This document shows, piece by piece, positions 1 to 8,117 of a stretch of 64,000 nucleotides of DNA. The stretch's first letter is position 1, and each line of letters begins with the position of its first letter. Where the stretch lies: assembly GCF_029338395.1 (NCBI RefSeq), contig NZ_CP119810.1:62001-126000 (forward strand), written 5' to 3'. This DNA comes from Halorussus caseinilyticus. GTDB taxonomy: Archaea > Halobacteriota > Halobacteria > Halobacteriales > Haladaptataceae. A program made the position numbers and the translations under genes. The notes beneath the pieces are model-generated. The model had not been told where the DNA came from. It ran no database searches and saw nothing but the letters and a program-made list of their open reading frames with translations.

Positions 1-154
1 CCTCCATCGTCTGTCGCATCTCCTCGTACTCGTCGTTGGTCGTGACGTGGAGCAACACGAGTTCGGCGTCTACCGCGGCGGCGAGTTCGCCCGCCTCGCG
101 GACGAGGGCTTTGGTAGACTCCTCGGCGTCCACGACTGCGAGTGCGCGTTCCAT
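1..154 (-). CDS. Universal stress protein (UspA family), N-terminal part only
   Basis: The gene begins at the ATG at 154 and runs off the left edge, so only about 51 residues are visible. They start MERALAVVDAEES and continue with a helix and a second strand (ELVLLHVTTNDEYEE). This beta-alpha-beta pattern, with Asp near the first strand, is typical of the nucleotide-binding N-terminus of Usp proteins, which respond to stress in the cytoplasm and may bind ATP. The ATP-binding glycine motif would lie in the missing C-terminal part. It diverges from the CHAT gene across a 176-bp gap. Confidence 0.75.
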   Translation of the reverse strand, partial: MERALAVVDAEESTKALVREAGELAAAVDAELVLLHVTTNDEYEEMRQTME

Positions 155-330
155 ATAAGGGGCATGAAGGGATGGGTAAATAAATAAATCGGTAAGATGG
201 TAATAATTAGCACGGGCGGGAAGAGCGCGTGGACTCCGAAATCCGAGATAGCGACGAAACGTGACGCGTGCCCGAGGATTTTTACCGGATGGCTGAGACT
301 TTCGGGTGGAGTTAGCGAGACCGTAGAGTC

Positions 331-2505
331 ATGGCTACGCAACCGAAGTTCACGGCGTCGTCCGACCCGACCGGCCTCGGCGTTATCGACCCCATCGAGA
401 CGCGTCACTTCACGGTCGGCACGGATTCGCCCGTGGACCCCTCGGAAGTCGAACCCGACCGGTTCGCGTTTCCGGTCGCCACGGCCTGCCGGATTCGAGC
501 GACCCGGATTTCGCTCTCCTACATGGTTCCGATAGACGTGCGGACGCCCGAAGGCGACCACCTCGCCTCCATCGACCTGCCGACGACCCGCGAGTTCTCG
601 GGCGGGGAGTACCTGCTGGAACTCCACTCGCCGATAAAGACGTACCTCCGGACGACCGGACCCTTGACCATCGACGCCACCGACGACGGCATCGAAATCG
701 CGTTCGACGGAGAGCGAGCGGTCGAAGTCGGCGCGCGGTCGTACCACAGTGCGCCAGCGGCCACAATCACGGTGCCCGACGACCCCGTGGCGACGATGGA
801 GGCGGTGACGGCGTTCGCCTCGGCGCTCAAGACCACCTCGCCCGAGCGGTCGTGGCCCACCCTGCGGGGTCATCCGCCGGAGGTCGAACGCGGCGACGAA
901 CTGGTGATTCCGGACGAACTCAACGCGCCCGACACCGGAATCACGATTGCGGTGCCGCCCGAGTACGGATACGTCTACACCGTCGCACCGCTTGCCTACT
1001 ACCTCGGCGCGGAGGTGGTGCCGGGCGAGACGGCGCACCTCGCGGCCGAGTCCGGCGTGGACCGACGCCTCGGCGACGACGTGGCGGCGGTCGGCGAGTC
1101 GGTCGAAGCGGTCCTCAAGCGCGTCTTCCTGCTCGACTGCGTGACCAGAACCGAGGGACTCTATCCCGACGACCTGCACGAACGCGACGTGTTGGAGACC
1201 GAGACCGACCTCGACTTCGAGTCGCTCTACGGGGCGTCTCCGGCCGACCGACTCGCGGCCTACCTCGCGGTGTCCGCGGAAGCTATCGCCGCCATCGACT
1301 CGCCGTGGCACCGCGTCACACACATCGAGGGCGACCCCGGTCCCGAGGCGGTCGAACTCCTGCCGTACGTGGTCAACGACCTGTCGCTGATCGCGGTGAA
1401 GGACGCGAGCGACGAGGAGTGGTCGCCGACCGAGACTCAACAGCAGACCGGCGATGCGCTGGAGGAGTTCGTCCGGTCGCCCGGACTCCGGCGTTCGCCC
1501 GGCCGGAATTCCGGACTGGAAGACACCGATTGCGAACGCGAAACCGCGGACGAACCGGCGCGACACGCCGCTCGCGGCGTGCCCGGCGTCGGCGGGTACA
1601 TGCCGCTTCCGGAGACCGACGCCCTCGAACAGGCGTGGATAGGCGACCGAACGCCGGTGCAGGGGACGAAGTTGCTCCGGGACGCGTTCGGACGCGACGC
1701 CGCGTCGTCCGACGACGGAATAGTCGAGATTCGGGTCGTCTGCAACGACGACGCGATGCGCGAGGAACTCGACGCGACCACCGAAATCTACCGTGACCGC
1801 GACGACCTGCGGGTGAACCTCTCGTGTGAGTTCGACGTGACGACCGACGAACTCCGGGCGTTACTCGCCGAGGAGAGCGCGATGTTCCACTTCATCGGCC
1901 ACATCGACGGTCCGGGGTTCGAGTGTTCCGACGGCGTCTTGGACGCCGAGACGCTCGACGAGGCGAACGCCAAAATCGTCCTCCTGAACGGCTGTCGCTC
2001 CCACGACCAAGGCGTCGAACTCGTGGAGACCGGCGCGCGAGCGGCGGTCGTCAGCCTCGGCGACCTGTGGAACGAAGGCGCGGTGGAAGTCGGCGAGACG
2101 CTGGCGCGACTCTTACATTACGGGTTCAGCGTCGGCCACGCGATGAGACTCGTGCGAGAACACACGTCGCTGGGGAGAGACTACGTGGTCGTCGGCGACC
2201 CCGGTATCGCGTTCGCCCAGTGTAAGAGCAACTTACCGACGTTGTTCTCGCTGTCCCAATCAAGCGCCGGAGGCTCGAACCGACTGTCGATTACGCCGAG
2301 TTCGTACGTGAAGCGGGACTTCGGTGTCGGTTCGACTATCCGTCCTCACTTGCCCTCTATCGAGAAACACTACGTCGCGCTCGGAGAGTCCGAGGGAGTC
2401 GAAATTAGCCGCGCTTCGCTCACCGAGACGTTCGAGAACGACTACGCTCCGTTCATCATGGACGGCGAACTCGTCTGGAGCGACGAGTGGACAGAGCGAC
2501 GGTGA
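331..2505 (+). CDS. CHAT-domain (caspase-like) protease, haloarchaeal type
   Basis: A 724-residue cytoplasmic protein. The first ~170 residues look beta-rich and residues ~170-430 mostly alpha-helical. The C-terminal ~290 residues carry a CHAT (clan CD, caspase/separase-like) peptidase domain. The expected catalytic pair is visible: His524 in FHFIGHIDG after a hydrophobic strand, and Cys555 in IVLLNGCRS after the next strand. The downstream GARAAVVSLGDLW and DYVVVGDPGIAF strands also fit CHAT. In other prokaryotes CHAT proteases act with sensors or partners in programmed responses such as defence; the partner here is unknown. The start is the first ATG of the coding frame, with no clear Shine-Dalgarno. 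The gene ends one base before the stop of the convergent 45-residue membrane peptide and lies upstream of a RecA-like protein gene. The domain assignment is firm; the biological role is inference. Confidence 0.82.
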   Translation: MATQPKFTASSDPTGLGVIDPIETRHFTVGTDSPVDPSEVEPDRFAFPVATACRIRATRISLSYMVPIDVRTPEGDHLASIDLPTTREFSGGEYLLELHSPIKTYLRTTGPLTIDATDDGIEIAFDGERAVEVGARSYHSAPAATITVPDDPVATMEAVTAFASALKTTSPERSWPTLRGHPPEVERGDELVIPDELNAPDTGITIAVPPEYGYVYTVAPLAYYLGAEVVPGETAHLAAESGVDRRLGDDVAAVGESVEAVLKRVFLLDCVTRTEGLYPDDLHERDVLETETDLDFESLYGASPADRLAAYLAVSAEAIAAIDSPWHRVTHIEGDPGPEAVELLPYVVNDLSLIAVKDASDEEWSPTETQQQTGDALEEFVRSPGLRRSPGRNSGLEDTDCERETADEPARHAARGVPGVGGYMPLPETDALEQAWIGDRTPVQGTKLLRDAFGRDAASSDDGIVEIRVVCNDDAMREELDATTEIYRDRDDLRVNLSCEFDVTTDELRALLAEESAMFHFIGHIDGPGFECSDGVLDAETLDEANAKIVLLNGCRSHDQGVELVETGARAAVVSLGDLWNEGAVEVGETLARLLHYGFSVGHAMRLVREHTSLGRDYVVVGDPGIAFAQCKSNLPTLFSLSQSSAGGSNRLSITPSSYVKRDFGVGSTIRPHLPSIEKHYVALGESEGVEISRASLTETFENDYAPFIMDGELVWSDEWTERR

Positions 2506-2506
2506 A

Positions 2507-2644
2507 CTACGGGCCTCCCTTACCGGTGGTGTGAGTTGCGACGACGGTGCCCGTCTCCGCGAGGAGGAGGAGCAACGTACACAGAGCGCCCATCAGTTTC
2601 GGATTCTCCGCGAGCCAATCTCTAACTTCTGACTTCTTTGCCAT
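2507..2644 (-). CDS. 45-residue single-span membrane peptide beside the CHAT gene
   Basis: A small gene with start ATG at 2644 and stop TAG at 2507-2509. The product begins MAKKSEVRDWLAENPKLMG, continues as a hydrophobic segment (residues ~17-37, with a run of five Leu) and ends with a short Gly/Lys/Pro tail. The pattern of charged N-terminus, LAENPKLMGAL and one transmembrane helix resembles a family of tiny haloarchaeal proteins that I believe is catalogued as DUF7503; the name is from memory. Its stop is one base from the stop of the convergent CHAT gene. It may be a membrane partner, sensor or toxin-like peptide of the protease, which is inference. An AT-rich block just upstream (2645-2710) fits a promoter. 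Confidence 0.6.
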   Translation of the reverse strand: MAKKSEVRDWLAENPKLMGALCTLLLLLAETGTVVATHTTGKGGP

Positions 2645-3122
2645 TGCAAATTAATCTATGCCTCCTGTTATTATCTATTTTTCTATATATTTCTAAGGGT
2701 AAAATAATGCAGAATGGTCGCACGCCGCCCGCGAACGCTTCCGAGACCCCGATTTCCGACGCCCGGAGCGCCGTCAGCGGGGACCGGTCGGTCCGCACTG
2801 GCGGACTAGCCCGGCGGGACGCTCGTCCCGACCGAGACGGAACGGTCTAGAAATATCTCAGTATACTACATCTGTCCTTTAGACTAGTATAGCTAGTCAA
2901 AGCAAAGAAGGAAAATTGCGCGGGGACGACTGTATCGGGGGAGGTTCGATGACTCCGGACGGCCCGTCGGGGGTTGCGTCCGCAAGCGGACGCGACCCGA
3001 CGAAAAGAGGTTCGTGGACCGACGGAAGAAATGCAAAATAACTATAAGTATCACTTAAATCGACGTATGTCGAGAGAGTAATTTTATAACGGAATAGATG
3101 GAAATACTGATATACCATACCA
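2645..3122. other. Intergenic region with AT-rich promoter blocks and small hairpins
   Basis: No convincing gene. AT-rich blocks at about 2645-2710 and 2850-2920 are likely promoters for the tiny membrane gene and its neighbours. Two perfect inverted repeats are present: 2815-2830 (CGGGACG/CGTCCCG, 2-nt loop) and 2882-2898 (GACTAG/CTAGTC, 5-nt loop). A TATA-like TTTTATAAC at about 3082-3090 lies upstream of the RecA-like gene at 3123. Confidence 0.5.
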
Positions 3123-3878
3123 ATGACGACGGGACAGAACACTCGGCAACCGGACGGCGGGCCGCCGCCAGACGACGACTTCAACGCGTTCCTCGGAATC
3201 TTGAACCAACTGAAGGCGACTGGGTGTGCGGTGCTGGTCGTCGGCGACGCCCCGCGAGAACTGTTCACCCGCGCGAGCGGACAGTTGCTGGGCGACCCCG
3301 AGACGGTTCGCCATCGGGTCCTCGCCGTCACCGACGCCACGTCCGAGAGTGTCGCCGAGAGACTTCCGGACCGGAACGTCGCGCCGCGTCCGCTGGCCGA
3401 GACGACCCGACTGGTCAACCACGCCCACGCGTCGCGGTCGATTACGGCCGCGTCCGAACCGACGACCCGGCCGAAACTCGACGGCATCCGAGAGGTTCGC
3501 GTCTCCGACCCCGAACTGGAGGAGTTTCGGACGGGCCTCGTGGACGCCATCGACGGGGCGGCGGAGTCGGCCACTGCGCTCTCCCCGGCCGACCTCCGGG
3601 TCGGTATCGACTCGCTCGTTCCGCTGTTGGAACGGTACCACGGCGAGGCGGTAGCGCGGTGTCTCGACGCCGTGGGTCGGCACGTCCGCAGCTACGACGG
3701 GATGGCCCACTTCGTTCTCCCGGACGCGTACGAGTCCGACCGCGTGCAGGCGCTACGCGCGCACGTGGAGGCGGTCATCGAACTTCGAGCGGTGGACCCG
3801 TCGGAGTACGGCCACGACACACAGCAACGCTGGCACGTCCCACAGCAAGACATCACGACCAAGTGGACGCCGCTGTAG
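3123..3878 (+). CDS. Degenerate RecA/KaiC-like fold protein (DUF7504-like)
   Basis: A 251-residue soluble protein. After a Pro/Gly-rich start it shows a hydrophobic strand (CAVLVVGDAPRELF) where RecA/KaiC ATPases carry Walker A, but no GxxxxGK[ST] is present. Later come a second segment (LRVGIDSLVPLLERYHGE) and a strand (MAHFVLPDAYESD) followed by a helix and VIELRA. The same order (D-S-L-x-x-L-L-E, strand plus Asp-Pro/Ala, helix, final strand) occurs in the gene at 56596-57195, so the two appear to be paralogues. I believe the family is catalogued as DUF7504 (from memory). Without a P-loop it probably does not hydrolyse ATP and may sense or scaffold. It lies next to the CHAT protease and tiny membrane peptide genes, suggesting joint function. 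Confidence 0.62.
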   Translation: MTTGQNTRQPDGGPPPDDDFNAFLGILNQLKATGCAVLVVGDAPRELFTRASGQLLGDPETVRHRVLAVTDATSESVAERLPDRNVAPRPLAETTRLVNHAHASRSITAASEPTTRPKLDGIREVRVSDPELEEFRTGLVDAIDGAAESATALSPADLRVGIDSLVPLLERYHGEAVARCLDAVGRHVRSYDGMAHFVLPDAYESDRVQALRAHVEAVIELRAVDPSEYGHDTQQRWHVPQQDITTKWTPL

Positions 3879-4000
3879 ACTGGTCGCGGCACGCCCCGTC
3901 GTCCCGGACTCTCCTTTCGTTTCGATTTTCGTTTGTGGTTGGTTCCTCTCGCACCGGGGAGTTTCCGTCGCGGCGTCGGGTCGGCGGGCGCTCCGGAGCG

Positions 4001-4813
4001 TCAGGTTTCGAAAGCGGTCCCGAGGCGGTCCGCGCCGTCGGCGAGTCGGTCGAAGAGCGTCTCGCCCCACGCGACCGCTTGGCAGGTGTCGTTGTGGACG
4101 AACCCGAGTATCGTCCCCTCGTCGTAGAGCATCACGCCCACCGAGCAGTCGGGTCGCTCGTGGCACGCGCCGCCGTACTCCGGTCCGTGTTCGGCGACGA
4201 GCAGGTTGAACGAGTAGTCGTCGTCCGTCTCCGAGAGGACGACGCCCTCGGTTTCGGCTATCGTCTTCACCACTTCTTCGTGGCGCGAGAGCAACCACTC
4301 CAGCACGTCCGTCGAGAAGATTACCTCGGCGGTCATCTCCTCGTCCACGATTTGCTCGTAGTACATATCGACGTACGCCGGGATGACCGTCGTCCCGAAG
4401 GCGCGAACGTGGTCGGCGTCGGCGAGGACCGGTTCGAGTGCTTCGACCGGTCGATGGGGCGAGTGCTGGGTCGGGAGCGACACGTCCGCGTCTTCGAACA
4501 GCGCCGCGTCGAGGGGCGCGTCGGTCGGCATCGCCGTTAGCGCGTCCTGCAGTTCGGCGAGTCCGTGAACGCGGTCGGTGTGCCGGTCGTACTCTTCGAG
4601 GGCGAGTTCGCCAGCGAGCGTCGTCCGGTAGCCCGAATCGTCGCGCGCTACGAACCCGACGCGTTCGAGTTCGCGGAGCGCCCGGTCGATAGTCGAACGG
4701 GACTCTTCGAGTTCGCGGGCCAACTCGCACTTCTGTCGGGGACTATGCAGACGACGCAAGAAGTGGCTTCGACTTCGAAGGCACTTCTGGAGGTCGGCAG
4801 GACCGGAGCGCAT
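4001..4813 (-). CDS. Winged-helix transcriptional regulator with FilR1-type C-terminal domain
   Basis: 270 residues. Residues ~5-75 form a winged-helix DNA-binding domain (KCELARELEESRSTIDRALRELERVGFVARDDSGYRTT). The C-terminal half (~100-265) resembles the FilR1/DUF1724 sensor domain common in archaeal regulators: VRAFGTTVIPAYVDMYYEQ, then AEVIFSTDVLEWLL and a final strand-rich part. Start at ATG 4813. An AT-rich promoter with TTTTATAATTTTATTTT lies about 65-80 bp upstream on the other side of the start. The target and ligand are unknown. It stands alone between the DUF7504-like gene (convergent) and the peptide-binding protein gene. Confidence 0.8.
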   Translation of the reverse strand: MRSGPADLQKCLRSRSHFLRRLHSPRQKCELARELEESRSTIDRALRELERVGFVARDDSGYRTTLAGELALEEYDRHTDRVHGLAELQDALTAMPTDAPLDAALFEDADVSLPTQHSPHRPVEALEPVLADADHVRAFGTTVIPAYVDMYYEQIVDEEMTAEVIFSTDVLEWLLSRHEEVVKTIAETEGVVLSETDDDYSFNLLVAEHGPEYGGACHERPDCSVGVMLYDEGTILGFVHNDTCQAVAWGETLFDRLADGADRLGTAFET

Positions 4814-4955
4814 ACCCCAACGTAATCACCACCCTCACAAGAAACTACGCGCACGCCGACACATAAACCTCCGATAGATTTTTATAATTTTATTTTCAGT
4901 CTGAGTGAATTCGTCAGTAGGTGAGATAAAGGGAATCGAGTGCGACACTCCGGAC

Positions 4956-4972
4956 GCTGGTCGAAGACCAGC
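4956..4972 (-). terminator. Small stem-loop downstream of the peptide-binding protein gene
   Basis: A perfect 7-bp inverted repeat, GCTGGTC-GAA-GACCAGC, lies about 120 bp past the stop of the minus-strand binding-protein gene. It could be a 3'-end or processing structure. There is no clear T-run next to it, so a terminator role is only tentative. Confidence 0.3.
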
Positions 4973-5091
4973 CGCTGTGTGCATCTGACACCGGCCATAC
5001 CATTGTCGTAACCGGGGAGAACCCCTCCCCTCACTGCCTCGACCTGAGTTGAAACCCCGCTACTGCCGAAAGAAAGGAACGTCGCGGCAGT

Positions 5092-6867
5092 TTATTCCAG
5101 CTCGGTCGTGTCGTACATCTGTCGGCTAGTGCCCGCTCCGCCGAACTTCTCGATGCTCACGTTGTCGTACCAGAACCGCTCGTCGGTCCGGTGGTAGACG
5201 GGCAGGAACACCACGTCCTGCCAGTTGGCTTCCTCGATTGTGACGTACGACTCGTTTCGCGCCGCCTCCGCCTCGTCGGTCGGCGCGGGGTTGTCCTGAA
5301 TCTGCTCGTAGGCGCTGGTCGCTTGCTGGGCCGCCTCGGTGCCCGACCAGTTGACGTACGAGATTGGCGCGTCTTGGGAGGTGTCGGTCTGGGGCGGGTT
5401 CAGCAGTTGCAGGAAGTTGTCCGGCGCGGGCCAGTCCATAATCCACCCCAACGAGTACGCCTGTAGGTTGCCTTCGCGTCCGCGTTGGAGCAGAGTCGAG
5501 AACGGCGCACTCTCGACGTTCATCTGGATGTGGGCGCTGGCCAACTGGTCGCGCAGGAGTTGGGCCGTCTGTTGCCACGTGTCCGACCCCGAGTAGATGG
5601 TGAAGGTGAACTGGTACTGGTTGTTCGGACCGTAGCCAGCCTCCTCCATCACCTGTCGGGCTTGGTCGATTTGAGTCGCGTTGTACCCGTAGGGGTAGTT
5701 CTGCTCGGCGTGCTGGTTGTAGGCGTCCGGGCCGCCGGGGTAGATGTTCGGCGGCGTGAAGTGGTAGGAGGCCTGTCCCCGCCCTTTGAAGATTTGTTCG
5801 ATGACCTGCTGTTGGTTCATCGCGTAGGCCGCGGCCTGCCGCGCGGGTTTCTCGACCTGATTCGTGTTGAACCCGATGTAGAACGAGTTGATGGTCGCCA
5901 CCGCGAGGTAGTTCAACGTCGCGCCGTTCCGAACCGGGCCGTAGGTCCCCGACCGTCGCCCGAGGTCGTCGGTGTTCTCGATGCTGACCTTGTTCGGGTC
6001 GTAGAACGGCGTCGGAATCGGGAACACGTCGGCGTTCCGGTTCATCGCGTAGGTGTACCGAGCGTTGTCGTCCTCGATGATGCGCCAGTTAACCGCGTCC
6101 ACCTGCGCGGTCTGCCCGTGGTAGTCGGCGAACCGCGACACCTCGGCGGCGTCGTTGGACTGCCAGCGCTCGAACTGGAACGGTCCGGCCCCGATAGGGT
6201 TCGAGGTCGAGAACTGCTGGTAGGGAATCTCGCCGTCGTACCCCTGAATGTCGCCGACGATGCCCTCCGGAAGCGCCGCGAACGACGTGTACGCCAGCAT
6301 CGGGAGCGTGGCGTGGAACGGTTCTTCCAGCGTCATCCGGAGCGTGTAGTCGTCTACCGCCTCGACCGCCAGCGTCCCCGGTTGATAGTTCCCCTCGTCG
6401 TCGGTCTCGTGTTGGATGCCGATGGAGTCGAGAACGAAGTACGCCCGTCGGGAGTTCTCGGAGGTCGCGAGACGTTCCCACGAGTACACGAAGTCCTGTG
6501 CCGTGACCTCGCCGAAGTCGCCGTGATACGGCGCGCCCTGTTTGAGGTTGAACGTGTAGGTCGTGAAGTCGTCGGAAGTCTCGAAGCTCTCGGCGAGGAG
6601 GTTCTGGACCTCGATTTCCCCGTCGGGATAGTTCATCAGCGCGTCGAATATCTGCTGGATGACCGTCCCCGACGCGGTGTCGGTCGCCTTCACGGGGTCC
6701 AGCGTACTCATCGTGGAGTTGATGAGGTTCAGCGTGCCGCCTCCGCCCCCGTCCTGTTGCGTCGTGCCGTCTTGACCGGCCGCAGTACCCGTAATTGCGA
6801 CAGCCGATGCCGCCCCACCGGTCGCCTTGAGGAACGACCGACGAGACATGTTGGATTTCTCGGACAT
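5092..6867 (-). CDS. Peptide/dipeptide ABC transporter substrate-binding protein (SBP family 5)
   Basis: 591 residues. A Tat signal (MSRRSFLKATGGAASAVAITGTAAG) precedes a Gly/Gln-rich linker. The mature part matches family-5 binding proteins (DppA/OppA): DPVKATDTASGTVIQQIFDALM, VTAQDFVYSWERLA, NPIGAGPFQFERW, ARQAAAYAMNQQQVIEQI and YSLGWIMDWPAPDNFL. Unlike most haloarchaeal binding proteins the signal lacks a lipobox Cys, ending in an AxA-like site, so it may be released or held another way. It would deliver peptides to a Dpp-type importer. No permease is adjacent; dppBCDF lie 15 kb away and could be its partner. Start 6867 is chosen over an internal ATG at 6849, which would also keep the RR motif. 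Confidence 0.9.
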   Translation of the reverse strand: MSEKSNMSRRSFLKATGGAASAVAITGTAAGQDGTTQQDGGGGGTLNLINSTMSTLDPVKATDTASGTVIQQIFDALMNYPDGEIEVQNLLAESFETSDDFTTYTFNLKQGAPYHGDFGEVTAQDFVYSWERLATSENSRRAYFVLDSIGIQHETDDEGNYQPGTLAVEAVDDYTLRMTLEEPFHATLPMLAYTSFAALPEGIVGDIQGYDGEIPYQQFSTSNPIGAGPFQFERWQSNDAAEVSRFADYHGQTAQVDAVNWRIIEDDNARYTYAMNRNADVFPIPTPFYDPNKVSIENTDDLGRRSGTYGPVRNGATLNYLAVATINSFYIGFNTNQVEKPARQAAAYAMNQQQVIEQIFKGRGQASYHFTPPNIYPGGPDAYNQHAEQNYPYGYNATQIDQARQVMEEAGYGPNNQYQFTFTIYSGSDTWQQTAQLLRDQLASAHIQMNVESAPFSTLLQRGREGNLQAYSLGWIMDWPAPDNFLQLLNPPQTDTSQDAPISYVNWSGTEAAQQATSAYEQIQDNPAPTDEAEAARNESYVTIEEANWQDVVFLPVYHRTDERFWYDNVSIEKFGGAGTSRQMYDTTELE

Positions 6868-7059
6868 GCAAATAGAAGGACCACGCTATGGCATATGTAG
6901 TTAATTATTTATAATGCTGTATAGTGCGTTTGGTAAAACGAGTGCCTCTCTCGCGTGTTTGGCGGACAATAGTTAAATAGAATATGGTATTTCGGTGGCA
7001 GAAAATCCGATGGAGTGAACCGGCGGGAAACATTTTAGAACGGCTACTGTAACACGACT

Positions 7060-7410
7060 ATGAGCCTCGGGGGTGCGACACACGGGAAGCACGAGACGGT
7101 GTACGACTGGGCCGCGGCACTGCTGGCAATCGTTCTCACCGGAATCCACCTCTATCTCGGTTTCACCGCCGACGAGCCGAGGTTTCTCGTCGTCGGCGGA
7201 CTGTTCGCCGTCGGCGTCCTGTTCTTCTTTACGGGATACTGGCGCACCGTCGTCTACTTGGTCGCGGCGGTGTACGTCGCTACGCTCGGAGTCCTCTGGT
7301 TCCTCAGCGGGATGGAGTATCGAGGGGTTGGTCTCCTGACTGGAGCGATAAGCATCGCGTTTATCATTCTCGTGGTCTATCTGTTCGTCCGCGAGTCGAG
7401 TGCCGGATGA
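7060..7410 (+). CDS. Small membrane protein with four predicted transmembrane helices
   Basis: 116 residues. After a His/Lys-containing N-terminus there are four hydrophobic segments at about residues 15-33, 40-57, 62-80 and 88-110. The first begins YDWAAALLAIVLTGIHLYLG. The GIHLYLGF motif and overall layout are seen in haloarchaeal membrane proteins of unknown function. No catalytic motif is visible. It is divergent from the binding-protein gene, with a 190-bp AT-rich gap for both promoters, and convergent with the small gene at 7422. Confidence 0.65.
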   Translation: MSLGGATHGKHETVYDWAAALLAIVLTGIHLYLGFTADEPRFLVVGGLFAVGVLFFFTGYWRTVVYLVAAVYVATLGVLWFLSGMEYRGVGLLTGAISIAFIILVVYLFVRESSAG

Positions 7411-7421
7411 GGACGGAACGA

Positions 7422-7565
7422 CTACTCCACGTACACCGAGTAGGTGATGACGGCGGTTCGGTTCACGCCCAGCACTTGGTCGGCGATGCCCGCCAGAAAC
7501 GCCCCGAGGGTGAGCGTGACGACCTTGAGCGCGACCACCAGCGAGGTGACGCTGGTCAGGTTCAC
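7422..7565 (-). CDS. 47-residue membrane peptide, probable internally deleted DUF7521-type protein
   Basis: GTG start at 7565 overlapping the stop of the upstream regulator (GTGA), stop TAG at 7422-7424. The product opens MNLTSVTSLVVALKVVTLTL, continues GAFLAGIADQVLGVNR and ends TAVITYSVYVE. In haloarchaea the partner of such a regulator is usually a ~90-residue three- or four-helix protein (DUF7521, from memory) with the same start, the same LLAGxxDQLLG middle and the same VITYSxYVE end. The segments between these blocks seem to be missing here in frame. It may therefore be a shortened, perhaps non-functional version. The tight translational coupling to the regulator is intact. Confidence 0.5.
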   Translation of the reverse strand: MNLTSVTSLVVALKVVTLTLGAFLAGIADQVLGVNRTAVITYSVYVE

Positions 7566-7939
7566 GTCTCCTTGCGCACCTCCGACCACATGTCCGCGAG
7601 TCGTTCCTCCGCGGTCCGGGAGGGCCGAGAGACCGTCACGTCGAGTTCTTGGTCCTCCGTCACCGAGAGCGACACCTCGTCGAAGTTGAGGTCGTAGCGG
7701 GTGGTGTGGTGGCCGTCGCTTCGCACCTCGGTCAACTCCGAGAGCAGGGACGCCTCGCTCAGCATGTCGAGTTTCCGATAGACCGTCGAGAGCGGGATGT
7801 CGGCCGCGTCCGAGATTTCGCTCGCCGTCATCGGTTCTTCCAGTTCCTTGACGATGGCCCGGCAGTCGGGGTCGTCCAAGGCGTCGAGGAGGGCCTGTAG
7901 GTCGGGGGCGTCCTCCACGCCCGCCGGGTCTCGAACCAT
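7562..7939 (-). CDS. Winged-helix (ArsR-like) transcriptional regulator
   Basis: 125 residues with a winged helix-turn-helix: LQALLDALDDPDCRAIVKELEEPMTASEISDAADIPLSTVYRKLDMLSEASLL, then a short wing and a C-terminal segment (DEVSLSVTEDQELDVTVSRP) as in haloarchaeal helix-turn-helix proteins paired with DUF7521 membrane proteins. The stop overlaps the GTG of the downstream peptide by four bases, so the two are co-translated. It probably controls its own operon; target and signal are unknown. Confidence 0.78.
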   Translation of the reverse strand: MVRDPAGVEDAPDLQALLDALDDPDCRAIVKELEEPMTASEISDAADIPLSTVYRKLDMLSEASLLSELTEVRSDGHHTTRYDLNFDEVSLSVTEDQELDVTVSRPSRTAEERLADMWSEVRKET

Positions 7940-8117
7940 CTAGTCGGAGTTTCTGAAAGACCGTACATAATTCGTTCGACTTCAGCGACCGGGAGTCCCG
8001 ACGCGACAGCGAGGGACGCGAACGCGACTCACACCGAACACGTTCGTCGGCCGTCTCACCCAGTGAGAATCACCGTCGGCGCTCTTTAAGTAGTCCTTCG
8101 AAGCTGGAAGTGTAACA

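Noticed and set aside
70-1566. A 498-codon open frame on the minus strand opposite the CHAT gene
   Set aside because: The frame is antisense to a protein with clear domains, its composition is Arg/Val/His-rich, and long antisense frames are usual in GC-rich haloarchaeal DNA.
4814-5091. A small RNA in the gap with several short hairpins (4956-4972, 5014-5025)
   Set aside because: Stems are short and match the expected 3'-end region of the binding-protein gene; nothing points to a separate RNA gene.
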